Positions 9,970 to 18,900 of a DNA stretch of 64,000 bases are shown here, in pieces (the first letter of the stretch is position 1; every line of letters begins with the position of its first letter). The DNA is taken from the NCBI RefSeq assembly GCF_023151555.2, contig NZ_CP100427.1, forward strand, positions 15,851 through 79,850, in the 5' to 3' direction. Source of the stretch: Photobacterium sp. CCB-ST2H9. GTDB lineage: Bacteria > Pseudomonadota > Gammaproteobacteria > Enterobacterales > Vibrionaceae. The notes under the pieces are model-generated. The model saw only the letters and a list, made by a program, of their open reading frames with translations. It made no database searches and was not told the DNA's origin. The translations under genes and the position numbers were made by a program.

Positions 9970-10097
9970 CCCAATTAGAATACACCTCAATAACCCAATT
10001 AGAGCACACCACGAACCCAATTAGAACCACCAGCACCCCATTTTGAACACACCTTAAACCTAATTAGAATACACCACAAACCCAATTAGAATACACC
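9970..10097. repeat. Right iteron array (origin iterons, rep promoter region)
   Basis: Six inverted copies of the same iteron, CCCAATTAGARYACACC, start at about 9970, 9994, 10017, 10036, 10059 and 10081, spaced 22-24 bp, roughly two helical turns. The copies at 10017 and 10036 are the most degenerate. They lie between rep and the GATC/DnaA-box region, as the oriR iterons do in P1. Confidence 0.88.
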
Positions 10098-10135
10098 CCA
10101 TTTCGCGCTAGGCCTTGATATCACTGGCCTAAAAG

Positions 10136-10300
10136 GGGTAGGGATCTATTAAGGATCTAATTGGTACTATAAAAGGATCTATAAAAAGGATCTTATTTTT
10201 GGGATCTAGCGCATGTATATGTGGATAACTGCAAGCAGTTACCGCACATACACACACGAAAAATGATAATTTTTTTGTCTTTTTAAAAAAATCATCAACA
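10136..10300. other. Plasmid replication origin core: GATC cluster, DnaA box, AT-rich tract
   Basis: Five GATC sites in AGGATCT-like heptamers lie at 10143, 10154, 10176, 10189 and 10203, followed by a perfect DnaA box (TGTGGATAA, 10220-10228, reverse of TTATCCACA) and AT-rich DNA to about 10300. P1 oriR has the same order: DnaA boxes, five GATC heptamers, iterons, repA. Dam methylation and SeqA control are therefore expected. Confidence 0.85.
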
Positions 10301-10393
10301 TAAACATATGCTACACAGGTCTACCGTTAGAGACACTACCCGCTACTAGTGCTAACTATCATCTATTAAACCCATACCCAAAGAGGTGTTTAC

Positions 10394-11629
10394 ATGACCA
10401 GTTGGCAATCACTCTGTATCTTGGGGTTTATTCTTGCCCCTTTCACCACATCAGCTTCAAGCTCTTGTGATGCATCAAATGACTTTGGAGACACATGCTC
10501 AATATCTTGTCCGGAAGGCGAAGCAGCTCAATGTACAGATGGTGGAGAAAGTCGGCAGCCTGAATGTGAATGCGAAGAAGATCCATCATCTTCTGACGAA
10601 GACATTCATACTTCTCGCGTTCTACTTTATCCCTATAAAGAAAGTAGTCTCATGGATAGTTTGGAGTATAAAACCGCAAGTAGTTCTGACTCTTCAGATT
10701 TAGATATTAGGCTTGAAACAGAAACAAATATTGAAGAAATTATTAATGCAAAGTTAAATGGTCTAAAGAACTATTATTTACGCGACCAATGTTATGAAAA
10801 AGTCGTTGGTAGAAAGTGTGAATATGAACCAATACCATGTATTGTTTCTAGTGTTGACCTTAATTATGAATTTGGATTGGCATTTGATTGCCCGCCCGTT
10901 AGTCATAAATCATGTTATGACGTTAAAGAAAATGTATGCAAAAAAATTTCCGGTAAATTAGAGTTAGGCCAAGGGATAAAAGTTCAAGGTGAGCCAGAAG
11001 TTCAAGTTACTAAAGATAGAATAAAAGCTATCCCGCAAGCAGCCATGGTAATGACAACAAAATTCACCAATTGCTCAACTGAAAAACAAAGTTATACATT
11101 CAAGCATGATGAAGAGACAAGAACAGGTATTCTATACAGTAACACTGATACGCTCAAGTCCAAGCAAGGACTTTCAATTAGTGCGAATGTTGGTATTAAT
11201 GTCGGTTTTATTAAAGGTGGTATATCAGTTTCAAGAAGTGAGTCTAAAGAGGTTCAAGCCAGTAAGAGGAGTGATGAGTCAGAATATTTAACAAAAACAT
11301 TCTCCTTTGCGGAGCCAGTTAAAGTGAGTGAGCTTACAAAATCTATTTCTGAACATTCTTTTTTGAAGCAATTTGCTGAAGCTCCGTATGAAGGTACAGT
11401 TGTAGTTGATGGTCCAATTAAATCTAATAAATCTGGAATAAATAAATTATCTGATGTATTTCCTGAGGAAAAAGATAGAACGTTTAGATTCAAGGGGATT
11501 TTACGTGTTGAATATATGGCGGAAAATCACATTTCTGTTCTTACGCATAAACTAAGCGAAGATGAGTGTAGAGGTAAATTTTTGGAGCGTGAAGATATCC
11601 CTAGTGTAATAACTGGGAATCAGTTGTAA
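10394..11629 (+). CDS. Secreted aerolysin-like beta-pore-forming toxin candidate
   Basis: 411 residues with a clear Sec signal peptide (hydrophobic core to about residue 21, cleavage after an AxA-like TSA). A Cys-rich segment follows (about 24-65) and then a linker rich in Ser, Asp and Glu. The C-terminal half has the alternating Ser/Thr/Gly beta pattern of aerolysin/ETX-MTX2 proteins: an FTNCST strand near 221, an amphipathic hairpin-like GLSISANVGINVGFIKGGIS near 253-272, and YEGTVVVDGPIK near 333. The assignment rests on this pattern, not on a catalytic motif. The gene is AT-rich compared with its neighbours, has its own terminator, and lies on the plus strand between the origin and the antirestriction genes, as expected of acquired cargo. 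It could instead be another secreted beta-rich adhesin. Confidence 0.55.
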   Translation: MTSWQSLCILGFILAPFTTSASSSCDASNDFGDTCSISCPEGEAAQCTDGGESRQPECECEEDPSSSDEDIHTSRVLLYPYKESSLMDSLEYKTASSSDSSDLDIRLETETNIEEIINAKLNGLKNYYLRDQCYEKVVGRKCEYEPIPCIVSSVDLNYEFGLAFDCPPVSHKSCYDVKENVCKKISGKLELGQGIKVQGEPEVQVTKDRIKAIPQAAMVMTTKFTNCSTEKQSYTFKHDEETRTGILYSNTDTLKSKQGLSISANVGINVGFIKGGISVSRSESKEVQASKRSDESEYLTKTFSFAEPVKVSELTKSISEHSFLKQFAEAPYEGTVVVDGPIKSNKSGINKLSDVFPEEKDRTFRFKGILRVEYMAENHISVLTHKLSEDECRGKFLEREDIPSVITGNQL

Positions 11630-11635
11630 ATTTTT

Positions 11636-11665
11636 AGCGCCAGATATTAATATCTGGCGCTTTTT
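11636..11665 (+). terminator. Strong rho-independent terminator after the secreted protein gene
   Basis: AGCGCCAGATA and TATCTGGCGCT form an 11-bp stem with loop TTAA, followed by TTTT. It separates the plus-strand cargo gene from the leftward phage genes. Confidence 0.85.
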
Positions 11666-11673
11666 ATTTACTT

Positions 11674-12012
11674 TTATGCTATCTGTTCTTGGTTAGACTT
11701 AAACCAATCAACCATACCGAGTGCTACTTCGTCTAAATGAAGGCCAAGCCCATATACTTTTGTCATTGTTTTCCGAAAATCTTGAGCACTTTGAATGTTA
11801 AACTCACGATCTTTAAATCTTTGTATCAATGATTTTTCTTGTGGCTCTACTTGGGCTGTTTCAGAAGTAATCGGCGCTTTCAATAGCTTGTAGATTTCCA
11901 ACCGACGCGATTTTGCTGTCATTCGCTCTTGTATTGAAAGCTCTTGATTGCTGACCTTTCGCTTAAGTTCAAATAACTCTACTTTTAGAGTAAGGCGCTC
12001 TTTTATGTTCAC
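11674..12012 (-). CDS. Hypothetical protein, last gene of the Dar-type operon (112 aa)
   Basis: No family is recognised. The first 60 residues are strongly helical and charged, suggesting a coiled coil, and the C-terminal part contains VYGLGLHLDEVALGMVDWF. It lies 48 bp downstream of the DarA-like gene on the same strand. By position it could be a small internal head protein linked to the antirestriction genes, as P1 has several such accessory genes, but this is inference. Confidence 0.5.
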   Translation of the reverse strand: MNIKERLTLKVELFELKRKVSNQELSIQERMTAKSRRLEIYKLLKAPITSETAQVEPQEKSLIQRFKDREFNIQSAQDFRKTMTKVYGLGLHLDEVALGMVDWFKSNQEQIA

Positions 12013-12060
12013 AATCTTTCTCCCACGGGTTTCTCAAACATGATCAGATAGGCCAATGGT

Positions 12061-14526
12061 CTAAATCCCTTGCGATTCCATCAGCGCGGTATGAGCATTA
12101 AATGCTTCTTCAAGCAATGCCATATGTTCATCTAATCCGTTCTCATTGAAGAAGGTCAATGCTTCCTCCAAAATCGTCATGCCAGCTTCCACGTCCTGAT
12201 TTGACCCATCCCGAATACCTTTGAGTGCATCTACAAGCTGCTGCTCACGCTTAGAACCCTGTGGCTCCTGTGGCAGCGTTTCAGCTTCCAGGTCTGGGGT
12301 ATCTACAGAAAGACTGTTTTTTTCGTCTGAGAGCGTTTCTGAAGGCTCTGTAACGTAGTTTTCGTTTATAGCTTCAATCACTTTCAATTTCTCAAACTCA
12401 TCCATCGCATGATGCTCTTGCACGTATTTGATCAACTTCTGCGGGTGCTGAGTAGCTACTTGTGCCCAAGACTTACCAAACATGTTGATCTCATCAATGA
12501 CGTTATACGTCTCCGAATTGAAATCAAAAATGCTTAAGCCACCAGCATGGACGTGAGGGGCATTTGGATCATATGCAGCTTCCAATGTAATAGCGTCACT
12601 TAATGCACTGTTAAATGATGTTTTTCTTTTAGCATTGACCGCTTGTGTAGCTTGTTTTTGAACCGTTTTAGGCAACGATGGCCACAGTTCGGAGACTCGC
12701 TGCTTAGCAGTCTTCAGGTTTATCTCACCCATATTAAATTGATCATGGATGAGCATTAGCTGAGTTTTTTCCGGGCCGGGTATCACGTCAGCATTTGTTG
12801 TTGGATTGAGTTCAGAGCCACTAGGTTGTCTTGGGGGGCCAGAAACAGCACGCTCGACTTTGTTCTCGCCATATCCGATAACATCAATCAAAGACACTGC
12901 ATTTGAATACTGTAAAAACTCAACTGCCTGGGTTAATGTCCCTGAACTTACGGCGTTCGCCATTTCAACAATTTGATCAATACGAACCTGATCATGCTCG
13001 TCCTTGGCCTGGAATTTCGGCAATTCTTTGGTGAGCTTATTTAGAATTGTGCTTACCTTACCCGGGTCCTTCCTACTTGCAGCTGTGGCCATTTCTTTGG
13101 CAATTGATTTTAGTTTGGCTTTGGCATCTTTTGCCGTCTGACGGGCGGCTCGGGAATCTCCTGGCAGGAATCCAAAGATTTCATAGTCTTTAAACGTTGC
13201 GATTAATGTTTCTTCATCTGTCACATTATGATCGAGCAACAGCTGCAGACTCGGGGCGAAGTCTGTCGCTTTTGGCATAAATAACTTGCCAGAGGTTAAT
13301 CGGTATTGTGATATTGCATACGAAATCGCACGTTTGGTCTCACTGTCAGGCAAATTTGAAATGACATTGTCTGTGGTTATTCGGGTACCGGTTTCGGATA
13401 ACGTTTTAATAACGTCAGTAACGTCACTGCCTGCAGGTTGTTCGCCTGATTTCGAGAAGTCGTGTCCAGCAACAGCTCCAGATAGTTCTCCGACCGTTGT
13501 TTTTAACTGGGCGGCAATCTGCTCGTCGGTGAATTCATTCAAAGGGAATAGGGTTGTTTTCCCTTCAAAATTGATTAGGACCGAACGAGAGTCACCACGG
13601 CCGGAACGTGTGTCCTTACCTTTTGATGCCCATATCTCATTTAATGCTGATTCACGCTGTTGGTTGGACAGGGAGTACTTCTCGGGTGAAGCCCCCAGTT
13701 GATTGGTCTCGGATTGCTGTTTTGACAGCGATTCAATTTCTTTTCTGAGTTTTTCCTGAAGTGAATTTTGACGGTCGATTCGCTCTTGAATAACCAGACT
13801 TTCCTGCTTTAAATCGTCTGCCTCTTTTTGTATTTGATTGACCTGATCGCTGGTATCCGCTATCGCTGACTCGATAACTTCGGTTTCTGATAACGCATTT
13901 TCCAGCTCGGTTTTTAATGCTCTTTTTTCACTCTGCTTCTCCGTGAAGGAAGCACTGTTTTTCTCAACTAAATTGGAGATAGATACAACCACTTGCTTCA
14001 GTGATATTTCTTTACCACCAGCTGGTGCAACAATATGGGTAATATCTTTGGAGTTCAGCATGAATCTGAATGCAATCAGGGTATCATCATCGTTGATAGT
14101 CAGTGGATCGTCGTCTGGCGCATGAAATATCACTGAGACTGACTGCCCATCGGACAACTCAATCCGTCCGGTCATGATTGCAATATGACCGTTTTTCCTC
14201 GGTTTACTTGTTTCTACATCGCCAATTGTTAACACGCCGGTTCCAGTTAGGCTGGCATCCAATGAGCGCTTAAATGCCAACATTGTTTTCTTTAAACGCA
14301 ATTTTTTTGTAGTGATTGCTTCCAGCATCAAATCATTGCTGGACTCCATACCGTAGAATAATGTCGTGTCAATATCCTCCAACGAGCATGACTCCAACAA
14401 AAGCGAATCATCGGGCTCCGCTGAGAAAATTATATCTAATTCGTCTTGTTTCAGTCCCTGGGCGAAATGATCAATAACGTTCCTAACTGAAAAGGCATGA
14501 CCAATTGAAATCGGCGATATTGTCAT
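12061..14526 (-). CDS. DarA/DdrB-like antirestriction internal head protein
   Basis: 821 residues. The N-terminal 190 residues resemble the DarA N-terminal domain: a beta region ending in DDTLIAFRFMLNSKDITHIVAPAG, then GKEISLKQVVVSISNLVEKNS. A long coiled coil follows (about 195-275), then a mostly helical tail. In P1, DarA and the related Ddr proteins are packed in the head and help protect injected DNA from type I restriction. The gene overlaps the preceding one by 4 bp and lies in the order LydA, LydB, Hdf-like, DarA-like, which matches the P1 darA operon in spirit. The exact P1 counterpart is uncertain. Confidence 0.7.
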   Translation of the reverse strand: MTISPISIGHAFSVRNVIDHFAQGLKQDELDIIFSAEPDDSLLLESCSLEDIDTTLFYGMESSNDLMLEAITTKKLRLKKTMLAFKRSLDASLTGTGVLTIGDVETSKPRKNGHIAIMTGRIELSDGQSVSVIFHAPDDDPLTINDDDTLIAFRFMLNSKDITHIVAPAGGKEISLKQVVVSISNLVEKNSASFTEKQSEKRALKTELENALSETEVIESAIADTSDQVNQIQKEADDLKQESLVIQERIDRQNSLQEKLRKEIESLSKQQSETNQLGASPEKYSLSNQQRESALNEIWASKGKDTRSGRGDSRSVLINFEGKTTLFPLNEFTDEQIAAQLKTTVGELSGAVAGHDFSKSGEQPAGSDVTDVIKTLSETGTRITTDNVISNLPDSETKRAISYAISQYRLTSGKLFMPKATDFAPSLQLLLDHNVTDEETLIATFKDYEIFGFLPGDSRAARQTAKDAKAKLKSIAKEMATAASRKDPGKVSTILNKLTKELPKFQAKDEHDQVRIDQIVEMANAVSSGTLTQAVEFLQYSNAVSLIDVIGYGENKVERAVSGPPRQPSGSELNPTTNADVIPGPEKTQLMLIHDQFNMGEINLKTAKQRVSELWPSLPKTVQKQATQAVNAKRKTSFNSALSDAITLEAAYDPNAPHVHAGGLSIFDFNSETYNVIDEINMFGKSWAQVATQHPQKLIKYVQEHHAMDEFEKLKVIEAINENYVTEPSETLSDEKNSLSVDTPDLEAETLPQEPQGSKREQQLVDALKGIRDGSNQDVEAGMTILEEALTFFNENGLDEHMALLEEAFNAHTALMESQGI

Positions 14527-15143
14527 GATTGAGACTCCTGCAGTGTGGCCAGCTGTGTTTTTAAGTCAGCAGTCTCTTTTCGCTCTGCTTCAAGCTTGGC
14601 GGTTAGGTTTTTGTATTCTGCGTCTGCAGCTGTTTTATTGGCTCGTGCGGCGTCGAGAGCTTGTTCTACAACGGCTTTTGAAGCATTTAAGGCCGTGACT
14701 TGGTCACGAGCTTCCTGAAGCCGCGTAGAAAGCGGACGACTCAATGATTTGAACTTGGGAGCCTGGGACGCCCTTGCTGCCTTGGCTTGTAATGAATTGT
14801 CAAATTGGCTTTGATTCCGTTTCATCGTTTCAGTGAGACTTTTGGCGAAACCCTTCTCCGTTGTTTCCTCTGGTACCGGCGCCGCACGGCCATTAAGCTT
14901 GATTTGATAAATATCACCTTCGGGACCTACAAATAGATCTACAAATTGACCGTTTTCAAATGAAAGCCGGGCTTTTTTTGTATATTGGGAATCCTTCCTG
15001 ATTTTTCTGTTTGTCGCATCCACACTGGCAACTGGAGCCCCAGCCTTTTTGAACTCATCTGTAAGTTTCTTCAGGCCTATTTCTGTTACATTTGCAGAGT
15101 CGACGACCAGGTATTTATCACCTCTGATGTTTGGATTACTCAA
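14523..15143 (-). CDS. Hdf-like protein of the darA operon (206 aa)
   Basis: The N-terminal half (about 1-85) carries a small beta region, ARLSFENGQFVDLFVGPEGD, reminiscent of the DarA N-terminal fold. The C-terminal half (about 130-206) is a long coiled coil rich in Ala, Lys and Glu. It overlaps both neighbours by a few bases, so it is translated with them. P1 has the small gene hdf in the same cluster; the match here is mainly by position and fold impression. Confidence 0.5.
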   Translation of the reverse strand: MSNPNIRGDKYLVVDSANVTEIGLKKLTDEFKKAGAPVASVDATNRKIRKDSQYTKKARLSFENGQFVDLFVGPEGDIYQIKLNGRAAPVPEETTEKGFAKSLTETMKRNQSQFDNSLQAKAARASQAPKFKSLSRPLSTRLQEARDQVTALNASKAVVEQALDAARANKTAADAEYKNLTAKLEAERKETADLKTQLATLQESQS

Positions 15144-15558
15144 GGATAAACTCCTTTTTTGCCTGGTTGATCAGGGGGAAAATTTTATACAGTGGGTTGA
15201 TTCGACTTCCTGAACTTTCGATTTTTACATCCAGAACCCATACGCCAGGATTAACCAGTTTTTTGTTGAAAAGCAGGTATTCTGAATTGGTGCCCACTTT
15301 AGAAAAATCTAACGTCCGTGTTTTTCCATTGATGACCGTCGTGGGGTTTTGCTTATCCCGTATGGTGTAACTTACTGTCGCGTTCTGCAGAATATGCTTA
15401 GTCCGGAAAGTCATACTGAATCGACAATACCGCTCATCGTCTTGTGATTTTTCGACTGCCAGCAGTTCAACTTGCCGGCGCCGTAAGACGAAACGGTCAA
15501 CAACAGCTGCAATGATTAGGCACCCTCCGGTCAGAAGGTGTGATGTACTAATAGTCAT
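15136..15558 (-). CDS. LydB-like candidate antiholin (140 aa)
   Basis: A single N-terminal hydrophobic segment (about 6-22, SHLLTGGCLIIAAVVDRFV) is followed by a soluble beta-rich domain. The gene overlaps the LydA-like holin gene by 4 bp and follows it directly. In P1 the same position holds lydB, which delays lysis by LydA. I see no strong sequence signature, so the call rests on position, size and topology. Confidence 0.5.
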   Translation of the reverse strand: MTISTSHLLTGGCLIIAAVVDRFVLRRRQVELLAVEKSQDDERYCRFSMTFRTKHILQNATVSYTIRDKQNPTTVINGKTRTLDFSKVGTNSEYLLFNKKLVNPGVWVLDVKIESSGSRINPLYKIFPLINQAKKEFILE

Positions 15559-15857
15559 TTTCTGATCCCCTTAAATGGATTTATTGCATCTTTTCTCAGC
15601 GCATTCTTCGCCAGCGCTAAACTGTCTGCGCCGTTGTTGCTGGCAAGTAAAACGAGCGCACAATTAATCGATGTATTGATTTCTTGTGACTCACCAATGA
15701 AACCGGTAACCAGACCGGCAACCAGCGCCAGTGTGATTTCTGCAGAAAAGTCCAAAAGCCCGCCTTTCAGTCGCCCCTCACGCCGGCCATGCAAATATGA
15801 ACCAACACCTGAGAGCAGCGACAACAAACAAACTAGGACGCTTAGCTCAACACTCAC
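15555..15857 (-). CDS. lydA: LydA-like holin
   Basis: 100 residues with hydrophobic segments at about 3-20, 38-57 and 62-80, and a central LHGRREGRLKGGLLDFSAEITLALVAGLVTGFIG, a pattern typical of LydA-type (superfamily III) holins. It would form inner-membrane lesions that release the endolysin or set lysis time. It is the first gene of the leftward lysis/antirestriction operon, and a copy of the dispersed operator-like motif lies 63 bp upstream, suggesting repression in the lysogen. Confidence 0.7.
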   Translation of the reverse strand: MSVELSVLVCLLSLLSGVGSYLHGRREGRLKGGLLDFSAEITLALVAGLVTGFIGESQEINTSINCALVLLASNNGADSLALAKNALRKDAINPFKGIRK

Positions 15858-15919
15858 AGAGTTAGCTCCTACCGAATATAAACTGCGATCTTATCAGTTA
15901 AAGTCAATCTGACAACTTT

Positions 15920-15928
15920 GTTAGGAAA
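15920..15928 (-). promoter_or_regulatory. C1-type operator motif upstream of lydA
   Basis: TTTCCTAACAAAG read on the minus strand. It lies between the tail fibre terminator and the lydA-like gene, so it would control the lysis/Dar operon. Confidence 0.65.
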
Positions 15929-15932
15929 AATT

Positions 15933-15952
15933 GAGCCCCATTCAAGGGGCTC
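15933..15952 (-). terminator. Terminator after tail fibre gene
   Basis: GAGCCCC and GGGGCTC form a 7-bp stem with a 6-base loop, followed on the minus strand by AATTTTT. The T-run merges into the operator motif. Confidence 0.8.
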
Positions 15953-15956
15953 TTGA

Positions 15957-18900
15957 TCATTTTGTTCTCACCCATATGTAGGCATTTCTTCGTTTACCCC
16001 TGACGTCCAATGTAACCTTGTCTGTACCGGATGGGTTAATTGAAATTGAACCAGTTGCAGAAGATGTCTTATAGCTGCTGTTATGAATACGTATACCAAT
16101 GGTTCGTGGGGAGCTTCGCCCAGTTTCGACCCATCCAGACCAACCATTGTCTGGCACAGCACGCTGAGCTAGGCCTGCATTGACTACCTCGGACGCAGTT
16201 AGGTAATCTGTTTTTTGATACAGATGGTAATGGTCATTGGCACTGGCGCTGTGGCCATGTTTTGGCACTGGTACAGCCGGATGATTTTCCCCTTCCATCA
16301 GCCCCAACTTTTTTTCGTCTGTCGTGCTGATCAAAACAAGGTCGTCTTCTTCCAGCTCCCAAACACCTGGGTATTCATAAGTTGATGGGTTATTTTTGTT
16401 AGTCGTATACAGGATATGACCTACCGGGAACATCTTGTCCAGCAGTGCACGTGTAATCGTCTCTCGTGTAATTGACTCTACGACTTCATTTAGGGTTTTT
16501 CCCCCTAGTTTCTTTGAGTTTTCTGCGGTTGTTTTAATACCTAAAAACTTGCTATTGGATTCTTCTTTAGAGTAGGCATTTACGTCTGAGGCTTTTGGTT
16601 TATTGCCTGCGCTGTAAACCTTATAGCCATTTGAATAAACATGGCCACCTACTGTATCAATGCTTTTGTCCTTATCTTCCAGGGTTAACATGACTGCATT
16701 TCGATCTATGCTGTCGTTGATTTTGAAGTCTTGGAAGAACGATTGAGCGTTTGTTACGGTCCAATCCAAGCTGTCGACATCGGCCTCGACCATGACGACA
16801 AAATCCTCATATGTGCTGCCATACTCAAGTCGAATACGATGAATCCCGATATCTGCATAATGAGACTTACTAATCAGAGTTAAATTGGGATTCTGGCCAT
16901 AGGCACATGACGCGATAAACGTTACGCTGCTGTGATTTGCGGCCCGGCTTCCTCCAATTGTGAAAATCGCAGAGGCAGGGTTTCCCCCTTTAGCGGTGGC
17001 TATGCGATACCAAATCTTGTCCGGGGATTGAGTTACTGTTGCTCCTTGAAATCCACGAGATGTTTCAAATTTAAACTTTGAATTCACTTCTCCAATTGAG
17101 TAAGCACCAATGACGGAAGGTTTTGGTAGATACCCCTCGTGAAAAATTCTGTTGTTTGATCCAACCCGCCAATCAGTGGAGCCATACCAACGTATCGAAT
17201 TGCTCCATTGAGTTACGCCATTGCTATCAATTGGAGCCAGCTCTGTGTAGGAGTCAGTACCTAACAGCATCAGGCCTTTTGAATTTCCGGTACCTCTGGC
17301 CACAAGACTGTATGCAGAGACACTTCCTAATACAGAAACTGGCTTTTTAACTGTCCCGCCATTTTCAGTAGATAATGCGTTTAGGTCTTCTGGTGTTGGC
17401 TTGTTGGATGGAGAATAAAACGCTTCGCCTTTACCATTCCTGAGTTTGAACTCATCTTCATACGGCTCGATTGAGTCATTTATCTCTTTGTTAAGCACAG
17501 CCCCATTGTTTGGCCCGCCAACGGTCTTATACATCACTACCCTGAGTGAATTTTTCTGAAAGACGTCGTGGGCAATGTTCTCTCCTGCAGGGGGATATTT
17601 AATTGCCTCTGTGGACCCGATAAATCGTAGTGTCGAGGACTGAGGGTTTTCGGCCGTCATCAGAGCAATCCACGGGACCCCTTCGTAGACACAGCGAACC
17701 AGTTTACACAGAGATACTGAGTCGCCGTATTGATGCAAACTGGCGATTGTATTTGTGTGACCGGATTGAGCATTTATGTTCAGTGTATTCAGCCGTTGAG
17801 TTCCACCAGTCCTTTGGAAAACCAATTGGCCGAACACAGAACAAGCATCCAAAGTTTTTCCGTTGTTTCTGGCTGCATATGTTTTAGCGTCTGGTACTAA
17901 GAGGATCACTGACTGTAGGTAATCGTCTAAACCGCCTACAAATTTGTATCGGTTTAGAAATGCATCTCCGACGCCCAGCTCTGATGCTTTAGGGATATTG
18001 TTTGGACTGTATACCCGCTTACCTTGCTCTTTGACCAGTCCATCTGTGTCAGTAGATCCCAAGAATTTGACGTCTTTTGAACCGCGCTCAATTTGCATGA
18101 ACGGTACGTCGACTTTGTTATGTCGTGTGCCAAGACAGCTGGTGTTACTTACTTTATCTCCTTGGTATTCAATATAAAAACCATGCTCTCCTTTTACTTC
18201 GGTCATAGAGATTCGCTGTTTTTGGTTATCCCCTTTTTCAATTTGTAAATCACCTTTTAGGATTCCACCTGTTTCTGGATACGCCCCGATGTCTTGAGGT
18301 TTTGGCTTATAGTTTTCAGCATATACGCGACTATCTGAAAGCCAAAGTTGCGCTTGTTCAGCAGCAATCAGACGTAATTCGCGGCGACTTGGTTCATTTC
18401 CAGTCCAAATCTCCCAGGTACTGTTTTGGACCACCTCATGGAAAATTGTATTCGATTTCCCGCCCCTGAATTTTCTCAGCAGATTTCTATTGTTTTCACC
18501 AACCGTGGGTAAACTGACTCCCATATAAACATTTTGCTGGTGGTTCTCTAAGGAGCCGGTCATTTCGTCACCGTTGCGACTGACTGCTCCTACATCTTCA
18601 GGGGTAGGCTTGTTATTACCATCGTATATGACTGCCCAATCGGTCCATTTGACTGCAGGCGCTGCAGTCATATACCGAATGCATGATTTTCCTAAGTGGT
18701 TAATCCGCTGGGTCACTTTTGCGCCGGCTGCATGTATACGAGTGGTGACCTCAAGTGTCGCTGTTAATATCTGCGCACCTGGACCCAGGTCTGTGTTGAT
18801 AAACTTCCCTGCCAGCGTGTAGGTGTTTTCCTCGGTTAGGTGGTTGAGGTCAAACGCACCGTCTGCATCAGGTTCGAAGCCATGGTGCCGTAACCAGGTA

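Noticed and set aside
8815..10097. Regularly spaced short repeats that might suggest a CRISPR array
   Set aside because: The unit is only about 18 bp, spacing is about two helical turns, spacers are tiny, and the arrays flank a rep gene; they are iterons.
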